From: Anaerolineales bacterium UBA1429
GTDB lineage: Bacteria > Chloroflexota > Anaerolineae > UBA1429
Assembly: GCA_002329325.1 (NCBI GenBank)
Contig: DCTX01000053.1
Location: 1 to 29,435 of the forward strand
Direction: 5' to 3'
DNA length: 29,435 nucleotides
The position numbers were made by a program, and so were the translations under genes. Position 1 is the first letter of the stretch. Each line of letters begins with the position of its first letter. The notes beneath the pieces were generated by a model, which was not told the DNA's origin, did no database searches, and saw only the letters and a list, made by a program, of their open reading frames with translations. Below are positions 1-7,339 of this stretch, piece after piece.

Positions 1-1
1 T

Positions 2-75
<74 letters not shown>

Positions 76-78
76 CTT

Positions 79-108
79 GGCCCCTTTTCGGCGAAAGGGG
101 CCTTCTTC
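79..108 (+). terminator. Terminator after tRNA-Val
   Basis: GGCCCCTTT (79-87) pairs with AAAGGGGCC (94-102), plus a T-G pair, around a CGGC loop. The pyrimidine-rich tail TTCTTC follows. It begins three bases after the tRNA, as expected for a rho-independent terminator, and separates the tRNA from the gene at 132. Confidence 0.8.
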
Positions 109-131
109 ATGCCTCGCCGCCTGCCCCAGGT

Positions 132-1961
132 GTGCGCCTGCTCTTCCACTGGCAGGCTCTTCTCTTTGGTGGTATCCTCTCGATATCCGGGTGGGCTTGT
201 GCTGCCCTGGATCCGCAGGCCTGCACACCAACCCGCCTGCTGCCCAGCCGATGGCCTGATCTGGGGGAGAGACCTATGCGACTTGGCCGACCGATCAAGA
301 GCTATGTCCGCATCACCCAACTCTTTAGCCCGACTGCCCACTATGGCCTGGATCTGAGCGCCTATACGGGCACCCCTGTGTATGCCGCCGTGGATGGCGT
401 TGCCTATGCGGCCAATCAGCCCGAGGGCTTTGGCCGCTATGTGCGCATCGAGACGCCCGAGTACAAGGTCTACGCCGCGCATCTCGACGCCATCGTCATC
501 AGCAGCGGACAGACCGTGGCCCGCGGCCAGATCATCGGGTATAGCGGCAACACCGGCAACAGCACGGGCCCTCATCTGCACGTGGAGGTGCGGCGCAACG
601 CCGGATCGCCGTATCGCTACGGCGCTGTGGACCCCTGGCCGCTGATCGACTGGGACCCTGCCCCGGTGGGGCGGCGCATCGTGGGCGTGCACCTGGGCAA
701 TGGCTGCCCCCTGAGCCAGGGCGATCGGCGCGTCATCGAGCTCCTACATCCCGGCTGCGTCGTCTTTATGCCCAACTATGGCATCGATCCGCAGCAGGTG
801 GGCGAGGCCGAGATCGCCTGGATCCTATCCATCGTGCCCGATTGCCACTTGCTCATGCGCCCTTATGTGCCGCCGGAGATGGCCAGCACGGCGGCGGGCT
901 GTCGCCAGTACGTGGATGCCGTGCTCGAGATCCTGCCCCAATGGACGAAGGTGATCCCCGAGGGCCAGCTCCATCTGCAACTGTGGAACGAGCAGAACAT
1001 GCCGCGGGGCGCCGGTTGGGAGGGCTTTGGCGACCAGGAGAGCGACATGGCGCGCTTTGACGCCGTCTTCTGCGAGGCCCATCAGCGGGTCAAGGCGCGC
1101 TTCCCCTCTGTGCGCGTCGGCTGGACGCCTCTGACGGCGGGCCACAGGGATTGCTGGTTCAGCGGCGACCCGGTGGGGGCCTACTACCTGCACGGCAGCA
1201 CCGGCTGCCGCCTGCCCGAGACCCTGACCGCTGCCCAGTGGAGCCAGGCGCGGCGCGAGGGCCCCTGCTATGAGGGCATCTCCCAGGCGGACGAGCTGTA
1301 CGCCCACATCTACTTTCACGATCGCGACGGCGCCACCGGGCTCTGGAACCACACAGCCTATGGACTGCGCTTTGAGCGCATGCGCTACTGGTGGCCAGAC
1401 AAGCCGATGTGGATCACCGAGTATGGCTACCCCAACCTGCACTTCATCGAGCAGGCGGGCGCCGGCCAGAATCTGGTGGCCCACGCCGCCCAACTGAACG
1501 GCTACGCGCCCTATGTAGGGGGCGCGGCCCTCTGGATCCTGGGGGACAATCCCCTGTGGGGCGGCGCCATGTACCACCGCAACGGGCAACCCATCTCTGT
1601 GGTGGGCGACTTGGCGGCGCTCCATGGCATCAAGGCCTCGCCCAAGGCGCCCGAGCCCCCGGCCATGAGCGAGGACGAGATCGGCGCCTGGCTGGCAGAT
1701 CTGCTGCAGGGGCGCATCCTGCCGCTGAACCCGGCGGCGGCGCTGTACAAGGCGGCCAAGCTGCGCAATGCCGCCCTCACGGTGGCCAGCGACGAGTGTC
1801 GCCCCAGCGAGCTGGGCATCGAGCTGCCCGCGGGCCTGCCCGATGACCTGGTGTGCCAGGCGTTCCGCAACCCGTTGGATGACACCTGGCAGGAGATCGC
1901 GTGGACCAGGATCGGCCAGTGGGCGCCGGAACAGGTGCGCTGGGTGCGGCGGAGGAACTAG
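132..1961 (+). CDS. Secreted M23 metallopeptidase fused to a GH-A-type glycosidase domain
   Basis: The 609-residue product has two catalytic regions. Residues 60-165 are an M23 (LytM/lysostaphin) peptidase with the zinc pattern H70-x3-D74, H117 and H148-x-H150, the family that cuts peptidoglycan cross-bridges. Residues ~180-480 look like a clan GH-A TIM barrel: a Trp-Asn-Glu acid/base motif (N286-E287) and a Trp-Ile-Thr-Glu strand end (E430) lie where the two catalytic glutamates of that clan are expected. The rest of the C-terminus has no recognised domain. The GTG start at 132 gives a plausible signal peptide (hydrophobic residues ~9-22, possible Ala-Cys-Ala cleavage near 25). An ATG at 276 has a better Shine-Dalgarno (GGGGGAGA) and removes that signal without touching the M23 domain, so the true start is open. 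The glycan substrate is unknown. I infer a dual wall- or polysaccharide-degrading enzyme outside the cell. Confidence 0.8.
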   Translation: MRLLFHWQALLFGGILSISGWACAALDPQACTPTRLLPSRWPDLGERPMRLGRPIKSYVRITQLFSPTAHYGLDLSAYTGTPVYAAVDGVAYAANQPEGFGRYVRIETPEYKVYAAHLDAIVISSGQTVARGQIIGYSGNTGNSTGPHLHVEVRRNAGSPYRYGAVDPWPLIDWDPAPVGRRIVGVHLGNGCPLSQGDRRVIELLHPGCVVFMPNYGIDPQQVGEAEIAWILSIVPDCHLLMRPYVPPEMASTAAGCRQYVDAVLEILPQWTKVIPEGQLHLQLWNEQNMPRGAGWEGFGDQESDMARFDAVFCEAHQRVKARFPSVRVGWTPLTAGHRDCWFSGDPVGAYYLHGSTGCRLPETLTAAQWSQARREGPCYEGISQADELYAHIYFHDRDGATGLWNHTAYGLRFERMRYWWPDKPMWITEYGYPNLHFIEQAGAGQNLVAHAAQLNGYAPYVGGAALWILGDNPLWGGAMYHRNGQPISVVGDLAALHGIKASPKAPEPPAMSEDEIGAWLADLLQGRILPLNPAAALYKAAKLRNAALTVASDECRPSELGIELPAGLPDDLVCQAFRNPLDDTWQEIAWTRIGQWAPEQVRWVRRRN

Positions 1962-1986
1962 CGCGCCTGACGGCCCAAGCACGCAA

Positions 1987-2012
1987 AAGGAGCGCTCGCC
2001 AGAGCGCTCCTT
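1987..2012. terminator. Bidirectional terminator between convergent CDS and tRNA-Leu
   Basis: A perfect 11-bp stem (AAGGAGCGCTC / GAGCGCTCCTT) closes a GCCA loop. On the plus strand a pyrimidine-rich stretch (TTGCCTCTTCTTTCC) follows; on the minus strand a short TTTT run overlaps the stem end. It lies between the stop at 1961 and the 3' end of the minus-strand tRNA, so it can serve both. Confidence 0.8.
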
Positions 2013-2032
2013 GCCTCTTCTTTCCGGATTTG

Positions 2033-2115
2033 TGCCCCTGACTGGACTCGAACCAGTACGCCCTTACGAGCACAGGCCCTCAACCTGCTGCGTATGCCAA
2101 TTCCGCCACAGGGGC
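2033..2115 (-). tRNA. tRNA-Leu (anticodon GAG)
   Basis: Read on the minus strand, GCCCCTG (2115-2109) pairs with CAGGGGC (2040-2034), with discriminator A at 2033. The anticodon arm has loop TTGAGGG, anticodon GAG, which reads CUC/CUU leucine codons. A class II long variable arm (about GTGCTCGTAAGGGCGT) and a T arm with GGTTCGAGTCC are visible. Its 83-base length fits a class II tRNA-Leu. CCA is not encoded. Confidence 0.95.
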
Positions 2116-2127
2116 ATTGCGGCGATC

Positions 2128-2155
2128 AGTATAGACGGAACAGGCCACTTGTCAA
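2128..2155 (-). promoter_or_regulatory. Sigma70-type promoter for tRNA-Leu
   Basis: On the minus strand TTGACA (2155-2150) is separated by 16 bases from TATACT (2133-2128), 12 bases before the tRNA 5' end. The -35 box overlaps the -35 box of the divergent plsX promoter by five bases. Confidence 0.8.
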
Positions 2156-2178
2156 TTCCACCGGCGGCGGGGTACAAT
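2149..2178 (+). promoter_or_regulatory. Sigma70-type promoter for plsX
   Basis: TTGTCA (2149-2154) and TACAAT (2173-2178) are 18 bases apart. The expected transcript starts near 2185, about 40 bases before the plsX ATG. Confidence 0.7.
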
Positions 2179-2224
2179 GCGCCCGTCGGCGATTCCCCCG
2201 ATCCCCTTCGAGCAGGAGATGACC

Positions 2225-3262
2225 ATGCGCATTGTGCTGGACGCCATGGGTAGCGACCACGCCCCCGGGGTGGATGTCCGGGGCGCGGTGGGCGCCGCGC
2301 GCCGCTTCGGCCAGGAGCTGGTGCTGGTGGGCGATGAGGTGGCCATTCGGGCCGAACTGGCCTCCCTCGATACCGATGGCCTCTCCCTCTCGGTGGTGCA
2401 CGCCTCTCAGGTGGTCGAGATGGGCGAGCACCCCGCCCAGGCGGTGCGCGCCAAGAAGGACGCCTCCATCGTGGTGGGCATGCGCCTGCTGCGCGAAGGC
2501 CAGGCCGATGCCCTGGTCTCGGCGGGCAACTCGGGCGGCGTGCTGGCGGCGGCGCTGGTGGGCGCCGGTCGCATCGGCCGCATCCGGGGCATCCACCGCC
2601 CGGCCATCTCCACCATACTGCCCGCCCGCGATGGCGGCTGGGCCTTTATGTTGGATATCGGCGCCAATGCCGATTGCCGCCCCGAGTGGCTGGCCCAGTT
2701 CGCCCTGATGGGCGCGGCCTATGCGGAGCAGGTCCTGGGCCTCCCCAACCCGCGGGTGGCCCTGCTCTCCAACGGCGAGGAAAAGATCAAGGGCAACCAG
2801 CTGGTGCAGGATACCCACGCCCTGCTGGATCGCCTGGCCTTGGGGCTCAACCTGGTGGGGAACGTCGAGGGCAAGGATATCACCCAGGGGCTGGCCGATG
2901 TCATCGTCTCCGATGGCTTTACCGGCAACGTGGCCATCAAGACCGCCGAGGGCACGGCGGCGATGCTGCTCTCGCTCTTGCGCAGCGAGATCAAGAGCCG
3001 CAAGTTGGCGACGCTGGGGGCACTGCTGGCCCGGCCCGCCTTTCGCGCCGTCGCCGCCCGGCTGGACTATCGCGAGTTCGGCGGCGGGATGCTGCTGGGC
3101 GTCAACTATCCGGTGGTGATCGCCCACGGGCGCTCGGACGAGCTGGCCATCGAGAACGCCGTCGGCGTGGCGATCTCGGCCACCCGGGCCAACATCGTCG
3201 AGCAGATCCGTCAGCGCATGGAGGATTGGAGAGACGAGGCGGACGCGGGCGAGGACGAATGA
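2225..3262 (+). CDS. plsX: PlsX, phosphate acyltransferase
   Basis: PlsX converts acyl-ACP and phosphate into acyl-phosphate, the acyl donor that PlsY uses in the first step of phosphatidic acid synthesis. The 345-residue product has the family length and opens with the hallmark MRIVLDAMGSDHAP. Conserved blocks follow: ALVSAGNSGG around residue 100, LDIGAN around 145, and SDGFTGNVAIKTAEG around 230-245. The ATG at 2225 is chosen because AGGAG (2214-2218) lies six bases upstream and because family members start directly with MRI; an in-frame ATG at 2219 is too close to the ribosome site. It has its own promoter. The usual partners fabH or fabD are not adjacent here. It is probably a peripheral membrane enzyme. 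Confidence 0.95.
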   Translation: MRIVLDAMGSDHAPGVDVRGAVGAARRFGQELVLVGDEVAIRAELASLDTDGLSLSVVHASQVVEMGEHPAQAVRAKKDASIVVGMRLLREGQADALVSAGNSGGVLAAALVGAGRIGRIRGIHRPAISTILPARDGGWAFMLDIGANADCRPEWLAQFALMGAAYAEQVLGLPNPRVALLSNGEEKIKGNQLVQDTHALLDRLALGLNLVGNVEGKDITQGLADVIVSDGFTGNVAIKTAEGTAAMLLSLLRSEIKSRKLATLGALLARPAFRAVAARLDYREFGGGMLLGVNYPVVIAHGRSDELAIENAVGVAISATRANIVEQIRQRMEDWRDEADAGEDE

Positions 3263-3391
3263 TCTCCCGCGGCTGGCGCGCTGCAGGGCACCGGGGCGAT
3301 GCGCCCTCCCTTGCGCGCCGCGACGGTTGAGCCCGGCGCCCGAGAACGAGCGGGACCCTATACACCCAGTATCAGCATTGCGAGGGACATT

Positions 3392-4087
3392 ATGGAAACG
3401 GTGGTCAACCAGCCCTTTCTCACCAAGCGCGGCAAGTGGGGCCGCTGGGGCACCCTGATCGGCCTGGCAGCGCTCTTTGCGGGGCTGCTCACCGCCGGCC
3501 AGCAGCAGCTATTCATCTCGTACACCTGCCTGCTGATCGGTCTGGTGGGGGCTAGCATCGGGTCGTACATGGCCAATCGCTACGCCAAGGAACCCCGTAC
3601 CGATCAACGCCTGGCCAAGGCGCTCGAGTCGCTGGATCGGCGCTATGTCCTGTACAGCTACTATCTGCCCAGCGAGCAGGTGCTCTTTTCGCACCACGGC
3701 TTTACCGTGCTGGAGGCGCGCCATCAGGATGGCGCCATCGCCTATGCCGGTGGCCGCTGGCGACACAAGGCCGGCGTGCGCAAGCTCCTCCAGTTCTTTG
3801 GCGAGCCCTCCCTGGGCAAGCCGGAGCAGGACCTACAGCGGGAGATCGGCTGGGTGCGCGAGTGGCTGGCCAAGATCGAGGGCGGCGATGAGATCCCCGT
3901 GAATGGCATGATCGTCTTTACGAACCCGGCGGCCCAGCTCGATATCCAGGGGCTCGATTGCCCCTACGCCACCCTGGAGAGCCTGCCAGAGGCGATCCGT
4001 GAGAGCCTGCGCGATCAGCCCCCCCTCTCTACCAGCAGGCGCAACGAGATCAGGAGCATGCTAGATGACCTGGTTGCCCAGGCTTGA
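3392..4087 (+). CDS. NERD-domain membrane protein
   Basis: The 231-residue protein has two hydrophobic helices (~20-36 and ~40-60). The cytoplasmic region ~68-190 resembles the nuclease-related NERD domain: VLYSYYLPSEQVLFSHHG, then VLEARHQDGAIAYAGGRWRH, and a PEQDLQREI helix. NERD domains are distantly related to endonuclease folds, but whether this one cuts nucleic acid cannot be told. The ATG at 3392 has a GAGGGA ribosome site; the reading frame continues upstream to 3299, but that stretch is not conserved-looking. The end overlaps the next gene by 23 bases, implying co-transcription and perhaps coupled translation with the glycosyltransferase. A promoter is not clear: TATACA at 3359 has no properly spaced -35. 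Confidence 0.7.
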   Translation: METVVNQPFLTKRGKWGRWGTLIGLAALFAGLLTAGQQQLFISYTCLLIGLVGASIGSYMANRYAKEPRTDQRLAKALESLDRRYVLYSYYLPSEQVLFSHHGFTVLEARHQDGAIAYAGGRWRHKAGVRKLLQFFGEPSLGKPEQDLQREIGWVREWLAKIEGGDEIPVNGMIVFTNPAAQLDIQGLDCPYATLESLPEAIRESLRDQPPLSTSRRNEIRSMLDDLVAQA

Positions 4088-6464
4088 GCGCTTGGGGCGA
4101 AATCTCTGGCAGCGCACCGGCCCCCTGCTGATTCTGCTGGGGGCTTTTGCCCTGCGCATCCTGCGCCTGGGCGACGCCAACCTCTGGTGGGATGAGGCCC
4201 TGGCGGTCTGGGCCGTGCGCAAGGGTCTGGTCGGGGTCACCCTCTGGACCGCCGCCGACGTGCACCCCCCTCTCTACTTCTGGTCGCTCTGGGGCTGGGT
4301 GCAGGTAGCGGGCGAATCCGAGTTTGCCATGCGCCTGCTCTCGGTGATCCTGGGGGTGCTGACGGTGGCCGTCGTCTACCGCCTGGGGCTGCTGGTGGGG
4401 GGACGGGGGGCTGCCGTCCTCGCCAGCCTGCTCATCGCGTTGAGCCGCTTCCACATCTGGTGGTCGCAAGAGCTGCGCATGTACATCCTGGCGGGGCTGC
4501 TGGGGGCGCTCTCGCTCTACCTGTGCCTCCGCTGGCTGCGCACCCACGCCCTGGCGCCCGCGCCCACGCCCCACCGGGAGCGGCCCTGGCTCCTGTTGGT
4601 GGGCTATGCCCTGGCCGCCCTGGGCTCCCTCTACACCATCTTCTTGATGGCGGCCTGGGTGGTGGTGCAGAACCTGGTGGTTCTGACGGCGCTCCTCTGG
4701 CGGCAGGGCTATCGCCGGGGACGCCTGCTGCTGCAATGGGTCGCGGCGCAGATCGCCATCCTGGCGGGGCTGGCCCTGTGGCTGGGTTTTGCCTGGGAGC
4801 GCATGCCCACCTGGTCCGTATCCGAGCCGGTGGCGCCCACCTTTGTCATGGAGCTATACGCCGTGCTGCTGACGGCCGGCGCCTCGGTGGAGATCCACCG
4901 CTACCTGTGGACGCTGGCCCTGCCGTTGGTGGCCCTGGTATGGGGGCTGGTGCTGCTGGTCCGCCGCACGCTGCGTGGCCAGGCCAGCGCCCAGGAGGGC
5001 CTGCACTGGATCGCCCTTTGCCTGGCCGTGGGCGTGCCACCTGTGGTGGTGTACCTCTCCACGCTGCCCCGCAGCCTCTTCTACACGCCCCACATCGAGG
5101 CGCGCTATCTACTGCCCTTTGCCTCGGCCTTCTGGGCGTTGCTCGCCTGGGCTGTGGCGACCATCGGGGCGCGCTGGCGCCGCGCGGCTGCCGTCCTGGC
5201 GGCCGGCCTGGTCTTGAGCTGGGGCGTGGTTCTGCCGGAGCACTATCAGGATCGCTACCTGCAGGACGAGCTGCAGACCATGGTGCGGGCCATCGCCAGC
5301 CAGGCCGAAGCGGGCGACGTCGTGCTGCTCAATTCGGGCAGCCGCTATCCGATCTTCCTGTATTACTACGATCGGCTGACGGACCCCGGGCGCCCGCCGG
5401 TGGAGACGATCGATCCGCAGGGCGCGCAGCTTGCCGCCGCCGACGTATCCGCCTGGCTGGACGACCGGGCGGGGGCGTATCGGCGCATCTGGCTGGCCGA
5501 GGTCGAGGTGAACCTGGACGATCCGGAGAACCTGGTGCATGCGGCGCTGGAGGAGCGCTACGACATCGTGCGCTCGGAAGGCTATGGGCACAACGCCCTC
5601 TACCTCTTCGCGCCCCCCAATGCCCCCGTGCCCCGGCTGGCGGCCGCCTATGCGCCCGATCGCGCCGTGGCCCGCGGCACGCTCTATGGCGCGCTGCGGG
5701 GCTGGGAGCTCCCCGTGCAAGAGTTCACGCCGGGCGACGAGATGCGGGTGGCCCTCTACTGGGATCGCTCGCCCCTGCTCTCGGTGGATCTCGAGCTGGT
5801 CAATGGCCTGGGGCAGGTGCTGCAGAAGCGTCGCGTCGCCACCGATCCCCGGGCCTTCCCCTGGCGCGAGCGCGTGGACCTGCCGGTGACCGACACGCTG
5901 CCCCCGGGCCGCTATACCCTGCAACTGGCTGTGGAGGGCGAGTCGCTCCTTGTGCTGGATCGGGTGCGCATCGCCGATACCCTGCCGCTCCAGGCGCCCG
6001 AAGGCCCCGAGGTGGGGCTGGAGCTCCTATGGGGGGAGAGCCTGATGCTGGAGGGGCTCACCCTGGCCGGCGCCGACTATCAGGCGATCACGCTGGAGCC
6101 GGGCGATGCGCTGGTGGTGGACCTGTACTGGCGCACCGAGCAGCCCCCCCAGGACGACTATACCGTCTTTGTGCACCTGATCGGCAAGGCCTATAACCCG
6201 GCAACCGAGGGGCCCGTCTGGGGCCAGCACGACGCCCCACCGCTGGACGGCCTGTGGCCAACCCATACCTGGCGCATCGGGGAGACCCTGGTAGACCGGC
6301 ACCTCGTCACGCTGGATCCGGCGGCCCCGCCGGGCAGCTACTCTCTGGTGGTGGGCCTCTATACCACAGATACCGTCGAGCGGCTCCGGATCACCGACCG
6401 CAGGGGGCAAGTGCTGGGAGACCAACTGCAACTGGGGCTGACGATCCTGGTGCCGGAGCCCTAG
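4065..6464 (+). CDS. GT39/PMT-like membrane glycosyltransferase with tandem C-terminal beta-sandwich domains
   Basis: The 799-residue protein begins with a GT-C (PMT/ArnT-like) domain. After the first membrane helix comes the loop motif NLWWDEA (D43, E44), where the catalytic acidic residue of this superfamily lies, then DVHPPLYF (65-72). About ten membrane helices extend to ~390. Such enzymes transfer a sugar from a polyprenyl-phosphate carrier to an extracytoplasmic acceptor; donor and acceptor are unknown. The C-terminal ~300 residues are soluble and contain two related units. The second (~680-795) has the pattern DLYWRTEQPP..DYTVFVHLIG..GQHDAPP..TWRIGE..PPGSYSLVVGLY. The ATG at 4065 has AGGAG eight bases upstream. 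The stop TAG shares the palindrome CTAG (6461-6464) with the stop of the convergent HNH gene. Confidence 0.8.
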   Translation: MTWLPRLERLGRNLWQRTGPLLILLGAFALRILRLGDANLWWDEALAVWAVRKGLVGVTLWTAADVHPPLYFWSLWGWVQVAGESEFAMRLLSVILGVLTVAVVYRLGLLVGGRGAAVLASLLIALSRFHIWWSQELRMYILAGLLGALSLYLCLRWLRTHALAPAPTPHRERPWLLLVGYALAALGSLYTIFLMAAWVVVQNLVVLTALLWRQGYRRGRLLLQWVAAQIAILAGLALWLGFAWERMPTWSVSEPVAPTFVMELYAVLLTAGASVEIHRYLWTLALPLVALVWGLVLLVRRTLRGQASAQEGLHWIALCLAVGVPPVVVYLSTLPRSLFYTPHIEARYLLPFASAFWALLAWAVATIGARWRRAAAVLAAGLVLSWGVVLPEHYQDRYLQDELQTMVRAIASQAEAGDVVLLNSGSRYPIFLYYYDRLTDPGRPPVETIDPQGAQLAAADVSAWLDDRAGAYRRIWLAEVEVNLDDPENLVHAALEERYDIVRSEGYGHNALYLFAPPNAPVPRLAAAYAPDRAVARGTLYGALRGWELPVQEFTPGDEMRVALYWDRSPLLSVDLELVNGLGQVLQKRRVATDPRAFPWRERVDLPVTDTLPPGRYTLQLAVEGESLLVLDRVRIADTLPLQAPEGPEVGLELLWGESLMLEGLTLAGADYQAITLEPGDALVVDLYWRTEQPPQDDYTVFVHLIGKAYNPATEGPVWGQHDAPPLDGLWPTHTWRIGETLVDRHLVTLDPAAPPGSYSLVVGLYTTDTVERLRITDRRGQVLGDQLQLGLTILVPEP

Positions 6465-6994
6465 ATCAAGACCGTGGGATGGCCCTGGCCGATCTGGGGG
6501 ATGTACTTGCCCCAAACCTCATGGACCGAGGCGCTGGAGAGCACCACAAAGGCCAGGTACTGGGGGCGGGCGGGCTCGCGAGCCAGGGTCATGTGGGCTT
6601 CTTCGGGCGTCTTGCTGCCCTTGCGCGAGTTGCAGGCCCGGCAGGCGCACACCACATTGTCCCAGGTGGTCTCGCCGCCGCGCACTTTGGGCAGCACGTG
6701 ATCCATGGTGAGCTCGGCGCTGCTGGCCGAGACGCCGCAGTACTGGCAGGTGTAGTTGTCCCGCGCCAGCAACGTGCGGCGCGAAAGGGGCACGACCATG
6801 CGCCGGGGCACCCGCACATAGTACACGAGGCGAATCACCAGGGGATAGGGGAGCGAGAGATTGGCCGCGTGGATGCGCTCCTCGGCCGCCTCCAGGACCT
6901 CGGCCTTTTCCTTGAGCAGCAGCACGATGGCGCGCCGCAGGCTGACGATGCTCAAGGGTTCATAGGTGGCATTGAGTACCAGGACGGAGGTCAT
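6461..6994 (-). CDS. HNH endonuclease family protein
   Basis: The 177-residue product carries an HNH nuclease core. A zinc ribbon is formed by CQYC (~84-87) and CRAC (~117-120). Between them lies MDHVLPKVRGGETTWDNVV with the HNH-type DH and N residues, followed by NSRKGSKTPEEA. The N-terminal MTSVLVLNATYEPLSIVSLRRAI is typical of a short stand-alone HNH family widespread in Chloroflexota, Cyanobacteria and Actinobacteria. Its role is not settled; DNA repair or housekeeping is more likely than mobility, since no intron, phage or restriction partner is present. It starts with ATG at 6994 preceded by GAGGA, and has a strong promoter of its own at 7043-7071. Confidence 0.85.
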   Translation of the reverse strand: MTSVLVLNATYEPLSIVSLRRAIVLLLKEKAEVLEAAEERIHAANLSLPYPLVIRLVYYVRVPRRMVVPLSRRTLLARDNYTCQYCGVSASSAELTMDHVLPKVRGGETTWDNVVCACRACNSRKGSKTPEEAHMTLAREPARPQYLAFVVLSSASVHEVWGKYIPQIGQGHPTVLI

Positions 6995-7042
6995 CCACGC
7001 ATCCTCTTGCCCAACGAAAGGCGATCAACCCAAACCGAGGGT

Positions 7043-7071
7043 AGTGTATCACCCGCCTTTGGCGCTGTCAA
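7043..7071 (-). promoter_or_regulatory. Sigma70-type promoter of the HNH gene
   Basis: On the minus strand TTGACA (7071-7066) and TACACT (7048-7043) are separated by 17 bases. The start codon at 6994 lies about 42 bases downstream of the predicted transcription start. Confidence 0.8.
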
Positions 7072-7133
7072 TCCCTCCTTCGCTGGCATAGGCCGTGGCC
7101 AGAGCCCATGTCATGCGTATCCAGATCCGAACA

Positions 7134-7214
7134 GGGCGCAACCATGCGCCGTGCGCCCACGAGAAACTGGAGCAGGAGACCACAGAAGGGAGAGGGCGAA
7201 GCTCGTCTTCGCCC
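7134..7214. repeat. Palindromic repeat modules related to the 20991-21213 elements
   Basis: Two hairpins are seen. GGGCGCA (7134-7140) pairs with TGCGCCC (7152-7158), and the intervening CATGCGCCGTG matches the right-hand module of the repeats at 20991 and 21126. GGGCGAAG (7194-7201) pairs with CTTCGCCC (7207-7214); this 21-base unit is the exact reverse complement of the first 21 bases of those repeats. The modules are thus rearranged relative to each other here, which suggests an old or shuffled copy. Confidence 0.65.
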
Positions 7215-7339
7215 TTGTCGTCCGTGGGCTGCCCTTGGCACCCTACCACAAGGTCGCCTGAACATCGCCCCCACCCGCGTACCGCGTGACGGGGAGATGA
7301 CGGCCATCACCCCCTCTGGCGCGGCCGCAGCCGGGGCGT

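Larger units (their letters stand above)
6995..7339. other. Noncoding interval between HNH gene and rimO
   Basis: This stretch of 345 bases holds the HNH promoter and two hairpins of the repeat family found again at 20991-21213. I see no convincing gene; reading frames across it lack recognisable composition or ribosome sites. No clear T-tailed terminator for rimO was found. Confidence 0.6.

Noticed and set aside
3327..3364. Promoter for the NERD gene (TTGAGC and TATACA)
   Set aside because: The boxes are 26 bases apart, too far for a sigma70 promoter.
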